NCBI RefSeq assembly: GCF_000328475.2
Contig: NC_026478.1
Span: 1,240,001 to 1,304,000, forward strand
From: Mycosarcoma maydis
Taxonomy: Eukaryota; Basidiomycota; Ustilaginomycetes; Ustilaginales
Direction: 5' to 3'
Length of the DNA: 64,000 nucleotides
Shown here one piece after another: positions 48,793 through 58,419 of the stretch (the first letter of the stretch is position 1; the number at the start of each line of letters is the position of its first letter). The position numbers and the translations under genes were made by a program. The notes below the pieces were generated by a model. The model ran no database searches, was not told where the DNA came from, and saw only the letters and a program-made list of their open reading frames with translations.

Positions 48793-51700
48793 TCACCCGA
48801 GAATAGCAGAGCTTGCTGCTGCCAGCGCAAGCATGAAGATCTGCAGCAAATTAGCCATGACGAAATGTGTGATTGTCTGTCCAATCTCTAACCAGCTTCC
48901 TTGGCTCTTGACAGCGAACAAAAAGTTGAGGGCCAGCACGTCTGCTGCAATACCAGCTCCGAAGACCAAACTGAAAGCAGAGTCGAGACCAAGACCTCCC
49001 GGAGAGGTATCGCCGAGCAACTTGAAGCCTCGATCCATTGTTTTTGGCATCCCAGCAGTGGCAGTAAGTGGGAGGCTGGTTGCCAGGAGTGAGAAGATCG
49101 CGTTAAGGATGAGGAACGGTACGAGAATCTTGAGAATCAGCAGTGTGGCCATAAGGAATGGGTTGAATATCGGTACGAGGCGGTACACTGGTGAAAGGTA
49201 GAATGAGGAGATCGACGCGATGTTGCCTGTCCCAAAGAAGCCGACGTGAAGGAAGAAGAGATAGAAAAGGCTGACCCTCAGCTCTGGTAGCTGCAGCAAT
49301 CTTTCCGTTTGTCCTGCTCGTACTCCTTCGAGCTGAGATTCGTGAAGCGACCCTTCCATCTTGGCCCAGATGAGCAATGTCACCGCATAGCAGCCAAAGA
49401 ACAATACTTCGTCCCGCAGCGAGAGAAGTACAAAAACCGGAGCGAATGCGAAAACAACGATTGCCAAGCGTTGACTACTTGACTGTCTGATTTTTGCTCT
49501 GTGAGGTGCGTCTCCCTCTGCCCCAATTGAGATGGCCCGACTAAAGCCATATGTAAACGGAAAGACGAGACACGTGGCAAGACAGATCCACGCCAGCACC
49601 TGAGTCGCGAATGGAAGTCCCTGCTTGAGTTGCAGTGACCTTGCTGAGATGGCTGTTGTAATGGCGGTGATGACGAGCACAGCCAACTGCACACGGAGCG
49701 TTCGCAAAGTGTGAAGAAGATGTAGTGAGTGCGCATCTGCGATCGCTTGTCCAAACGCGTCATCATTTGTCGCCTGTGGAGTGAATGCAATCGGAAAAAA
49801 AAGGTGCGGACGAGTAATGACGAGACAGCCTGCAGCGAGGAACAAGGTAGCGCTCAGCATCAGCAAGGGTATGCTCTCCTCCTTGTTGACGTCGCCAATC
49901 GTGAAGAGACCGGTCATGAGACATGAAAGACCCCACACGAGGACAAGGCCCTCGTTGTCCGACTTGAAGTCGGCCGACAGAGCAAAGGCAGGCCAGGCAA
50001 AGCCGATCAGCACAAAGCCGATGAACCAGGCGACTCGATAAAGATACCCAATTGCCATGAGCTCCATCATCCCGAGGCTCGATACCACCATGATCACTGC
50101 CTTGATTTTGGAGGTGCCTCCGTTGGACCGTGAGATGTGTTGATAGGCCGCAAATAGAATGGGCGTTTCATCAAGAATACGACCCCAGAATAAGAACGCC
50201 AGAGCGGCGTAGAGGTAGTATGATATAGGCATCTCCTGCGCAGCAAATAGTGCAAACATTGCCCCTGAAAGTGGCGCGACCGCAACCTTGACGAAAGTTG
50301 GCCGCTTCTTAACGCCGGACAAGGAGCTAGAGATCAGGCCGTCTATCAACTCGTCTGGAAGCATGTAGTTGCGAAGCAAAAAGGTGAATGCGTACACCAT
50401 GGAGCCTACATAGCCCATCGCGACAATCGAGCACAGCAACAGCCAGTCATACGTCTGCAGATAACGGTCACCTTCGATGGAATCGTCGATGAGCGCATTG
50501 CTCTGGATAACGGCTTGCTCGAACTGACCCTCTTGAATGTGAGCCAGGATTTGGGATACCCTTTTCTCGCCTGGATGCGCTTCTCCGATCCCTTGCGAGA
50601 GAGGAACGAAAGGCTTATACCGCACCATCCTTCTACCTCGCGCGTTGTGTTTCACTCGATAGGTCTCGAGCACTTGTTGAGCATTTGCAAGAAGCGCACG
50701 TGCTTTGTGCTCTTCGGGCAGATTTGTCAAATTGAGACGGAGGCGACCTTGCGAGTTGGCCGGGACCGGCACACCAAGCAATGTGGACATGAGCGGTGTG
50801 ATGTCGGCCTGGTCGACGTCAGAACGGACAATATCATTGAGATGCCAATCGGCAAAGTAAGAATCCTGCTTTGCTTCAGCAATTGCCAGCCTTTTCTGCT
50901 GTGACGTGGCGGGTCTAGGTTCGCGCACTCCCGCTCCCCACACCACGAGTGGTGCGCGCGTGTTGTCTGGGTCACCATCACCATGGTTTCCTTTAACGCT
51001 CATACCATGATCAGCTGTGAACACGTAGGCAGTTCGCTCGTCGTTGTCGAAAAACTCGTTAATAAGCCGCTCGACCTCACGTGTGATTGCATCGACCACG
51101 ATCGTGTTGCCGACATATTCTGGAGAGTTGGGACGGTAGGTATGACCTGTGGTGTCGAGACCTAGCAGATGAAGAAAGAAGACAGTACCTGGCTCTCGTA
51201 TCTTTGCGTTGAGCGGCGCATCGTTGTGTGCTCGTTTGAGAAGGTCTTTGAAGCGGTCCAGGACCCACAAGTCTAAGTGACTGGCATCCTTGGTAAAGTC
51301 TTCGTCTTGCTCGTCGTAGGTCCACATGTCGACCCGGTCAGCTGCCGCTCCAACGGCAAACATGGGCACGATGTCAGGGGAGCCAAAAGCAAAGGAGTGG
51401 CTGGACTGGTTGAGGAGCGAGTCAAAGGCAATGGGATTGAGCTTCCATCCTTTCGTCACGGCACTGACGTCTTCGTACATGCCTGCAATCATGGCAACAT
51501 GACCTGGCCTGCTCTCGGTAGGCACACGAGTATGACTGAGGCCCCACACACCGCGGTTTCTGGAAACGCTGCGCAGGAATGGCGCTGCAAAGGCAGAATC
51601 TGGGGCTTGACCTGACAGCTCTTGGGCATCTGTTATCAACTTGTTCGATTCGAGGGCGAGCGGGTACGGGTACGGTTGGCGTAGGGGATCCTTGGCGAAC

Positions 51701-52125
51701 GATGTCCACGAGCCCAAAACGCCATCTTGACTATAGGAGGCATCTCGCGGTATTGACCATGTTGGCAAGAGTGGAGGAGAGTGCTTCTTGAAGAGAGTAT
51801 CGGCACGCAGTCCGTCGCCGACAATCAGTACGAGACGCTTCGCGGGCGCTTGGAGATGGTCCGTGCTGGTATTGGTCGAGTGTTGAACGGTTCCTTTGAC
51901 GCTGAAGCGGGGTTCAGGATGAACAACGGGCGAGGTGAAGTAGATGTCAAAGATGGATGAAATGTAGACGATATGAAACAACAGATTGAGGAGCAAGAAG
52001 CGGACCGGAGAGGTCTTGGCAGCCTTCTTGGCTTTGGTGGCAACAGCCGGAGGCCCTGCGTCGTAGCCAGAAGAGCGAGGCGGATCCGAAGCTGCCGGCA
52101 CTCTGCCCGGCATCTCTTGAGCCAT
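48793..52125 (-). CDS. MCD4: GPI ethanolamine phosphate transferase 1 (Mcd4/PIG-N)
   Basis: A 1110-residue protein from ATG 52125; the open frame upstream starts at GTG and its text is not protein-like. One N-terminal membrane anchor (FLLLNLLFHIVYISSIFDIYF, about residues 43-63) is followed by FTSPVVHP. The alkaline-phosphatase-like catalytic domain has VLIVGDGLRADTLF near residue 100 (metal-binding Asp and nucleophile Thr), RPGHVAMIAGMYEDVSAV and VFTADHGMSVKGNHGDGD. The C-terminal half is a multi-spanning PIG-N domain. The enzyme adds ethanolamine phosphate to the first mannose of the GPI anchor in the endoplasmic reticulum. It is longer than the yeast protein (about 919 residues), mainly from N-terminal and loop extensions. 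Confidence 0.93.
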   Translation of the reverse strand: MAQEMPGRVPAASDPPRSSGYDAGPPAVATKAKKAAKTSPVRFLLLNLLFHIVYISSIFDIYFTSPVVHPEPRFSVKGTVQHSTNTSTDHLQAPAKRLVLIVGDGLRADTLFKKHSPPLLPTWSIPRDASYSQDGVLGSWTSFAKDPLRQPYPYPLALESNKLITDAQELSGQAPDSAFAAPFLRSVSRNRGVWGLSHTRVPTESRPGHVAMIAGMYEDVSAVTKGWKLNPIAFDSLLNQSSHSFAFGSPDIVPMFAVGAAADRVDMWTYDEQDEDFTKDASHLDLWVLDRFKDLLKRAHNDAPLNAKIREPGTVFFLHLLGLDTTGHTYRPNSPEYVGNTIVVDAITREVERLINEFFDNDERTAYVFTADHGMSVKGNHGDGDPDNTRAPLVVWGAGVREPRPATSQQKRLAIAEAKQDSYFADWHLNDIVRSDVDQADITPLMSTLLGVPVPANSQGRLRLNLTNLPEEHKARALLANAQQVLETYRVKHNARGRRMVRYKPFVPLSQGIGEAHPGEKRVSQILAHIQEGQFEQAVIQSNALIDDSIEGDRYLQTYDWLLLCSIVAMGYVGSMVYAFTFLLRNYMLPDELIDGLISSSLSGVKKRPTFVKVAVAPLSGAMFALFAAQEMPISYYLYAALAFLFWGRILDETPILFAAYQHISRSNGGTSKIKAVIMVVSSLGMMELMAIGYLYRVAWFIGFVLIGFAWPAFALSADFKSDNEGLVLVWGLSCLMTGLFTIGDVNKEESIPLLMLSATLFLAAGCLVITRPHLFFPIAFTPQATNDDAFGQAIADAHSLHLLHTLRTLRVQLAVLVITAITTAISARSLQLKQGLPFATQVLAWICLATCLVFPFTYGFSRAISIGAEGDAPHRAKIRQSSSQRLAIVVFAFAPVFVLLSLRDEVLFFGCYAVTLLIWAKMEGSLHESQLEGVRAGQTERLLQLPELRVSLFYLFFLHVGFFGTGNIASISSFYLSPVYRLVPIFNPFLMATLLILKILVPFLILNAIFSLLATSLPLTATAGMPKTMDRGFKLLGDTSPGGLGLDSAFSLVFGAGIAADVLALNFLFAVKSQGSWLEIGQTITHFVMANLLQIFMLALAAASSAILG

Positions 52126-52562
52126 ATCCACAGCCGAGGTTTTCTCCGGTGCCAAATGAAGTGAAGCCTCGAATAGCTTCGTCACCCGATCGAGAATCTG
52201 AGGATGATGGTTGAAAAAGGAAAAGCTGGTCCGGCCAAGGAGAAAAAGGTCGGAATGCTGGACCCTTACGAAAACAGTCGTGAACACCGGACTTTCAAGT
52301 TTGGCGAGGGTCCAAAAATGACCGAGGCGGTTCTCTCAGATGGCACACGCGTGATCACAAAGTGTGGATCGTGAATCGTGAATCGTGAATCGTGAATCAT
52401 GAACTTGTGAACCGTGGATCGTGAATCGAGCTGATGATGACATATGCTCGTCGCTTTGAACCTTTCCAGAATTGATTGCGCATAGTCGTGAGTCTAGAAT
52501 ACAAACATACTTGTGGGTCACAGAGGAATTTATACGGGAACAGTTCTTGGCTGTAGCTCGCC
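52126..52562. promoter_or_regulatory. Intergenic, MCD4 promoter region
   Basis: 437 bp between the phosphate-carrier stop and the MCD4 start, both on the minus strand. It contains the densest CGTGAAT array of the window (52363-52430) and the rest is unremarkable. Confidence 0.5.
52363..52430 (+). repeat. CGTGAAT heptamer array
   Basis: Four or more tandem copies of CGTGAAT, then degenerate CATGAAC, TGTGAACCGTGGAT and CGTGAAT copies, all with 7-base spacing or nearly so. It lies 240-300 bp upstream of the MCD4 start codon. Confidence 0.85.
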
Positions 52563-53633
52563 TCATTGCTGCTTTTCGCTGTCGGATCGGATCTCGATAC
52601 CGGGAGGCTTGCCGATCAGCTGTCCGATTTGCGCATAGAGCAAGAACTGACCACTGACGAGGAAAGCGGTCATGAGCACCCTTGTGCCTAGACCTGCCCA
52701 AATACCGACAGGACCAGTCTCGCCTGCCAAGCGGATGAGCTTGGTCATGGCGCTGCCCTTTCCTCCTCCTCCCTTGTTGATCTTGCTCAGCAGGGTGTCG
52801 GCGGGATGAGATAGAACGGCGGCAGCGACACCGGCAACCATACCACAACCGAGCTGAACGGTAACCTCGCCAGCCTTGCCATACTTTGCGCGCTCTTCTT
52901 TCGAGACGGTGGAGTCAACGACGGTGTGGGCCCATTCGTTGGTGACGAATTGACCAATGGCGTAAGGCACCTGCTTGCACAGGATGGGTGCGTAGCCGGC
53001 GTAGAATCCAGCCAAACCCTCTTCGGCGCCCATACGAGTGATGGCTGAAACGAGACCCTTTGCGTAGCCTCGTTCGGAAACAAGACGGATTCGAGCAGCC
53101 TCGAGCGGGGTGAGCAAGGTGGTTGCAATCACCTCTGCAGCCGAGGCACCACCCAAGTAAATGACCTGACGGTACTGTTGAGCGGCTTCGTGGCTGCCAG
53201 CCCAGTCCACCCCCTTCTTCTTGAAAAACTCGTATCCAGCAAACTTGGCACCGCCTTGGATGAGGTAACCGACAGCAGTGGGGCCAAAGCCAGTAAGAAG
53301 CCCAGCTGGGCCTTCGGTAGAGACAATCTTGCGTCCCATGGAGAGCATGGTCTCCTTGGATCCCTTGGGTTCGAGCTGAATACGTGTCTTGACGACGTCG
53401 ATTGGAGTCATGGCTCCGTGGGTAAGGGTAGCACAAAGCGCACCCGAGGCGAAGAAACGCGCATAGTCACCAAGGCCAAAGGCAGGAGTCAAGGCGCCGG
53501 GCGCCATCTTGTATCCTGCAGACGAGTTGGACGAAGAGGCGCCATCATTGATGCCCAGACGACTCTTGACTTGCTCTTCTGAGATGGGTGGCAGCGGCGA
53601 ATCTCGCGATCCTGCAGTCGTAGTGGTAGCCAT
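52563..53633 (-). CDS. MIR1: Mitochondrial phosphate carrier (Mir1/PiC)
   Basis: A 356-residue protein from ATG 53633 (MATTTTAGSRDSP). Three carrier repeats are visible, each with its P-x-[DE]-x-x-[KR]-like motif: TPIDVVKTRIQ, TPLEAARIRL and HPADTLLSKIN. Phosphate-carrier hallmarks are GFGPTAVGYLIQGGAKFAGYEFFKK and GYAPILCKQVPYAIGQFVTNEW. It imports inorganic phosphate with protons into the matrix for ATP synthesis. The N-terminal extension before the first helix is about 55 residues and Ser-rich, and the C-terminus ends in a charged RSDSEKQQ tail. It is divergent from the Zn2Cys6 regulator across a long spacer. Confidence 0.95.
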   Translation of the reverse strand: MATTTTAGSRDSPLPPISEEQVKSRLGINDGASSSNSSAGYKMAPGALTPAFGLGDYARFFASGALCATLTHGAMTPIDVVKTRIQLEPKGSKETMLSMGRKIVSTEGPAGLLTGFGPTAVGYLIQGGAKFAGYEFFKKKGVDWAGSHEAAQQYRQVIYLGGASAAEVIATTLLTPLEAARIRLVSERGYAKGLVSAITRMGAEEGLAGFYAGYAPILCKQVPYAIGQFVTNEWAHTVVDSTVSKEERAKYGKAGEVTVQLGCGMVAGVAAAVLSHPADTLLSKINKGGGGKGSAMTKLIRLAGETGPVGIWAGLGTRVLMTAFLVSGQFLLYAQIGQLIGKPPGIEIRSDSEKQQ

Positions 53634-55099
53634 TGCGGGGAGGCAGAGGAGGAGGCACGGGTTGACGATGAATCTGAGATGCTCGAGGCTGGATTGAAGC
53701 GACCAAAGAGCAAGCGAAGAAGATAGGTCTCGAGACGAGCAGATGAGGGCTTACGGAGAGAGCAAAAGCGGCCAAGAAAGGGACGCTGTCAGCGTCGAAT
53801 GCTGCCAGAAAGGAATGGATACAAAGAGAACGATAGTGGGATGGAATGAAAATGGGGATGATGTTGGTTCTCGTCTCAAGATATAAGGGATAAGCGCCTG
53901 TCGGTCAGTGACATGAAACCGAATTGATACAGGCCATGAGTCAAAATTAGCCGACATCACCAAGCATGACAGTTGTGAGTTGTGAGTTTGTGACGTTGCT
54001 AATCGCGAATCTCGACTCAGTGATAGCTGCGGTAACTAAACCGTGAACGCTCACGGCTGCTTTTCGCATTCGCATTCCGCGAGGCACAAGCCAATCGTGA
54101 AATTTCAACAGACACGCAGGCGTGGGGCAACGAACTAGTTGATCAAGAATCTTCACAATCACGAATTGCCGGAATCCTTTGTCCGAAAACGGCGGAAGGC
54201 GCTATCGGAGCGGGTTCCAAAGACATTCGTGATTCGAAACCATCGCCGCGTTTTAGATCGAGGAAGAATCAATCTCCCGTGAGAGCCTTTGGAAGTTTGA
54301 CCCTCTGACTCTGTGTTCGTATGCCAGTACGACAATCACGAATGTAATGTACAGTACATGTTTTCACCACGGATGCAATATTGAAGATGTCCGAGTTGGG
54401 GTTGAGACAGGCGACTGTGCTCGTGGTGCAAAAGATTTATGGCTGTCATCAACGCTTTGAGTCAACTGCGAGCGGTTCTATTTTCCGAACGATGACGTTG
54501 TCGCACATGTCAGCCGTCTGCTGCCGCTCCTGCCGCTCCTGCAGCTTGCTGAACTTGCGAAAAACAACATATTCGTAATTGACTCGCCGCACAGACCAGA
54601 AGTCGGGATGACTTGTTGACAATCCCCGATAAGCATGATCGGCTGACCGATGCAACTAGAACCCACCCTACTTTTCATATGAAACGCAGGAATCAGAATA
54701 TTCGTGATTCAGGCTGGAATCGTGAATCACAGACTGATATTTGAAAAGGAATCTACGCGACTGCCTCTTGAGCTGCACAGAGTCACGAGTAACAAGTCGT
54801 GAGTACAGCTCGCAAGTGTCAATCACGAATCACGAATCACGAATCACGAATCACCAATCACGAATCGGCTGTGCACCTCGTCTGTTCACTTTCGCGTTGC
54901 TGAACATATGAACAGTACAGTCGTGAGTACATACAGAAAGGAGCCATTTTCGGCTCTGCGATCTTCTTCTAACCAAGTCGATTCCTTCGAGCTAAACCTA
55001 CCGACATCTTCGACTGTAGAGATCTCGACACTCTGTCTTCCACTTTGTTGGATCGATTTCTGTACAGTGCACTCAGTATTCGGTCGAGCGAGAGGCAAC
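53634..55099. promoter_or_regulatory. Divergent intergenic region with heptamer arrays
   Basis: About 1.47 kb between the phosphate carrier (minus) and the Zn2Cys6 factor (plus). Heptamer-type words occur at about 54157, 54224, 54332, 54700-54732 and as a tandem array at 54821-54866. An in-frame ATG at 54908 leads into the regulator's reading frame, so its transcript may start within this region. A CTGCCGCTC repeat (about 54519-54541) lies in the middle. Confidence 0.5.
54821..54866 (+). repeat. AATCACG heptamer array
   Basis: Six to seven consecutive copies of AATCACG, one of them AATCACC. The array ends about 40 bp before the upstream in-frame ATG of the Zn2Cys6 gene. Confidence 0.9.
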
Positions 55100-58000
55100 A
55101 TGGCGCAAAAGATCGAATCGGCTGGGCCAAACTCGCCCCCTGCTCTACGCACCAGAAAGCCCGGCGAAGTTCGTTCCAGGACTGGATGCTTGACGTGCAA
55201 ACAGCGCCGCAAAAAGTGTGACGAAGAGTTTCGCATACGCCAGAATGGAGCGACGTCATGCAATCGATGTGCTGATCGTGGCATCCACTGCGAGCAGGGC
55301 ACCACCACCACGCCTCAAAGGCCCGCACAACAGCGGCCATCGCCGTATCCAACATCAGCAGCCGCTTCTTCGAGTTCAACAAAGCTTCCATCTCGCGCTG
55401 TCCGCGGCCCAAGTGCTATGCAATACGCTCAACACGCTGCTCCGTTGCTTAGCGCACCCACATCTGCTGCTCCACTCGGTATCACATCCACCTCATATAC
55501 ATCCACCTTGGATCCAACACAACTCTGGTCTGGCTATGCACACTTTCCTATGCAGTCTTTCTCACAACCGCAGCTTCAAAACGCGCCTGCTTTTGCGGGT
55601 CTTCAGAATCCAGCCGTTGCAAACCAGCTGGCCTGGATGAGTCAGAATGCCGCTTTGCCGAATCGATCCACAGTCCGTTACAATCGTCCGAATATTTGGC
55701 CCATGGCGTCTTCAAACGCTGCTGTTGACTCGGCCAACACTACCGCCATTCAGAATGCATCTGGCAGCCTTCCTGCCCAGAACAACGCTGTTGACATGAA
55801 CGCGCTCTTCAATCTATTCAACAGCAATCCTGCTGGCGCGCCCGCAGCAGCCAACGCAAACCGATGGAATCAAGCTTATACCGAAAGCATGGACAACATC
55901 ATGCTCGACGACTTTGTCAGCGAGCTCATGAGCCTAATTGACCCTCTTGTCGGAGGTGAAGGCGCCTCCACTGTTCCTCAGACCTCGAGCAACACCCCGA
56001 CCACAGGCGCACAAAAAGCGTCGCCTTACGAAACTCCGTCTACATTCCGGGCTACCCAAGAACCGTCGAGCATATCTTGTTCCGCAACCGGCGCGCAAAC
56101 AACTGCTGCAAACCCGGCAGCGTCATCGACCACGCCGCAGAAGAGAAGCGTCAACCTGCACGACAATCCGGTGCTTGCTGATAAGCAACTCAAAGCAGGC
56201 AGCGGCAAAGCACCTCTTCCAGGCCGAGCTTCGAATCGATATCGCAAGCTTCTCGATTCTGACGCCATCGAGTCGCTACTGAGCAAGTACAGTCCTATCT
56301 ACGAGCGTTTCTGGCATGCAACGCTCATGCTTCTCTCCAACAAGAAACGCCAGGCAGCCGTCGACTATCTGATGAGCGTCGTTCGTTCCAACAAAGCTTG
56401 TCGAGCCTCAGTGGTAGTAGTCTGTCTCGCTTATCACGAGCTCGTCCAGCGTATTCGCAAAGGCGCACAGAAAAGTATCGCCGATGCCAAACAGCCACAG
56501 CGTGAGCAGGAGACAGTACCACCCAGCTGGACCACCGTTGCTATCGATGCTGTGCAGCACAGTACAAGTGCAGCGGCCAGACCGCAAGACGGAATGACGG
56601 ATACAACCATAAAGTTGTTTGAGCGCGATTCGGAGGAGGAAGAGGAGGAAGGTGCTTCGATCCGCTCCGACATTGCCGAAGACTCTGACCGAGATACGCC
56701 ACCCTCGAATCCTCGTGATGAACAAGAGAGACGCGAAGACGATTCGGAAGACGATTTACCAGAAGAGATCAGCGTCATCTCACGCCATCCTTCCGGCGCG
56801 GATCGTTCTTTCTCCTCGACAAAATCTCAGCACAGTTCAGACCGCTATGGATCCACCAGCTTTTCACGTAGGCCCACCGACACTGCTCGATCCCCTCGTC
56901 CGTCTACACGCCCTAGTTTGACAGGCAAGCTCTCTACGGTGGAGGACAACATTTCCGAGATGGATGATCCATCGCGAGATGCATTTAAAGGCCAAGTGGT
57001 AGAAGAACATACGGTTGAACTGTGGTTCGACATTGCGCGTGCTGAACTTTCGCGCAGTCAGGAAGAGCTTACGCTGGACCAAGAGCTATGTGCCATTATC
57101 AATCTGCGTTGGGCGTGTTTATGCTTTGCAGGGGCGGAGAGAGCGAGGCAACTGACGGAAGAGTTGGGAAAAGTGATGGAGAGAGAAGGCATCGATCTGG
57201 TCCAAGCGGGAGAGGAAGAGAAGAAGGGCAGTTTTGTCAGCGCGATGCTGTTGACAGCGGTATATACAGATGTGCTGGATACGGTATCGGATCGAGGTAA
57301 ACGGACGCATGTGACACTTGGTGACGCGAACACTAGACCTGCTGCGACTAGCAAACGTCTTCGTGTCAGCAGTGGGAATGGTCAAGCCAATGCATCGGCG
57401 GGTAAAACGGAACCGTTCTTCGGAAGGATCTCGCTGATCACGCTCGAGATGTTGACGTGTTTCAAGCTGATCTCTGATCTTTCGGCTGATGTATGGGGAC
57501 CAATTTCGAGCTCGGCCACACATCCGACGAGGCCATCCGAGTCGCAAGTTGCCGAACGGTCCAGGGAGATCGAACGCAAGGTGATGTCACTTCCGCCTTG
57601 GTCTGATCCCAACACGTCGTCTTCGTTGCGCGTGAGAGCGTTTGCGCTACAGGAGATCTGGCGACAAACAGCGAGACTGTATCTGCTGCAAGCGGTGCAT
57701 CGTCGAGGACCGCTGTTTCCCGAACTGCAGAATATCCTCCACGAAATCATCCGACTAGCCAAAATGGTCAAAGTGCAGGGCTTTTCGGTTGTTGCGCCTG
57801 GCCTCACCGAGACAACGCAGAGTCAAAGTGGATCGATTGGCTCGACTCATCGCACAGCACCACCCAACTATGTTGGCGGTCTAGCCTCCACGGACGCAAC
57901 CGACGATGTTCGGGATGCCAACCACGCAGACCCAGCCATGAATGCATCTTACGGATGGTCATCACCATCGACTCTTCCATCTGACTCCCCCTCGGCCTCG

Positions 58001-58294
58001 GATCCAGACCATCCAGGTGAAGCCAGCTACGGTACAGCGCCTTTGCAGATGTGGCTCGACGTCGCCAGCTGGGAAATGTGCACCGTCTGGTTCCTGTGCT
58101 GCACCGTCTCTCTGACACGCGCAGACAGGCAGTTCTGCATTCACCATCTAGAGTCGAGTGGACTGGAGAGGGCCAACAGGGACAATATTCAGGTCATCAG
58201 GGATTATTGGGCCAAACAGGATGGAACGGGTTATACTTTGGATTGGTTCGATTTCATCAAGTCGACCGGTCGCAGTGTCGTGTTCGCATTTTAA
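55100..58294 (+). CDS. Zn2Cys6 (Gal4-type) transcription factor
   Basis: A 1064-residue protein from ATG 55100. The frame is open back to another ATG at 54908, which would add 64 residues, but that extension looks like translated leader. The binuclear zinc cluster spans residues 30-64 with Cys at 30, 33, 40, 54, 57 and 64 (CLTCKQRRKKCDE...CNRCADRGIHC), preceded by RSRTG. Then come a Gln/Pro/Ala/Asn-rich probable activation region (about 70-370), an acidic stretch (RDSEEEEEEGASIRSDIAEDSD), and a C-terminal helical domain of the fungal-specific regulator type (PLQMWLDVASWEMCTVWFLCC). It binds DNA in the nucleus; the target pathway cannot be told. Its 3' end converges with SKI3, 125 bp apart. 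Confidence 0.85.
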   Translation: MAQKIESAGPNSPPALRTRKPGEVRSRTGCLTCKQRRKKCDEEFRIRQNGATSCNRCADRGIHCEQGTTTTPQRPAQQRPSPYPTSAAASSSSTKLPSRAVRGPSAMQYAQHAAPLLSAPTSAAPLGITSTSYTSTLDPTQLWSGYAHFPMQSFSQPQLQNAPAFAGLQNPAVANQLAWMSQNAALPNRSTVRYNRPNIWPMASSNAAVDSANTTAIQNASGSLPAQNNAVDMNALFNLFNSNPAGAPAAANANRWNQAYTESMDNIMLDDFVSELMSLIDPLVGGEGASTVPQTSSNTPTTGAQKASPYETPSTFRATQEPSSISCSATGAQTTAANPAASSTTPQKRSVNLHDNPVLADKQLKAGSGKAPLPGRASNRYRKLLDSDAIESLLSKYSPIYERFWHATLMLLSNKKRQAAVDYLMSVVRSNKACRASVVVVCLAYHELVQRIRKGAQKSIADAKQPQREQETVPPSWTTVAIDAVQHSTSAAARPQDGMTDTTIKLFERDSEEEEEEGASIRSDIAEDSDRDTPPSNPRDEQERREDDSEDDLPEEISVISRHPSGADRSFSSTKSQHSSDRYGSTSFSRRPTDTARSPRPSTRPSLTGKLSTVEDNISEMDDPSRDAFKGQVVEEHTVELWFDIARAELSRSQEELTLDQELCAIINLRWACLCFAGAERARQLTEELGKVMEREGIDLVQAGEEEKKGSFVSAMLLTAVYTDVLDTVSDRGKRTHVTLGDANTRPAATSKRLRVSSGNGQANASAGKTEPFFGRISLITLEMLTCFKLISDLSADVWGPISSSATHPTRPSESQVAERSREIERKVMSLPPWSDPNTSSSLRVRAFALQEIWRQTARLYLLQAVHRRGPLFPELQNILHEIIRLAKMVKVQGFSVVAPGLTETTQSQSGSIGSTHRTAPPNYVGGLASTDATDDVRDANHADPAMNASYGWSSPSTLPSDSPSASDPDHPGEASYGTAPLQMWLDVASWEMCTVWFLCCTVSLTRADRQFCIHHLESSGLERANRDNIQVIRDYWAKQDGTGYTLDWFDFIKSTGRSVVFAF

Positions 58295-58419
58295 GAGAGG
58301 CTCGAATCGACAGATTGTCTCGTCACTCACGACTAACTCCCATCCATCTTCTGCAGTGTGTGACATGAGTTGGCGTGTACACTTGCTTGAGACGATAGAC
58401 ACCTGATCTGAGGTCCAGA

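Noticed and set aside
54821..54866. CRISPR-like regular repeats
   Set aside because: The units are 7 bp, contiguous and without spacers, in a eukaryotic genome.
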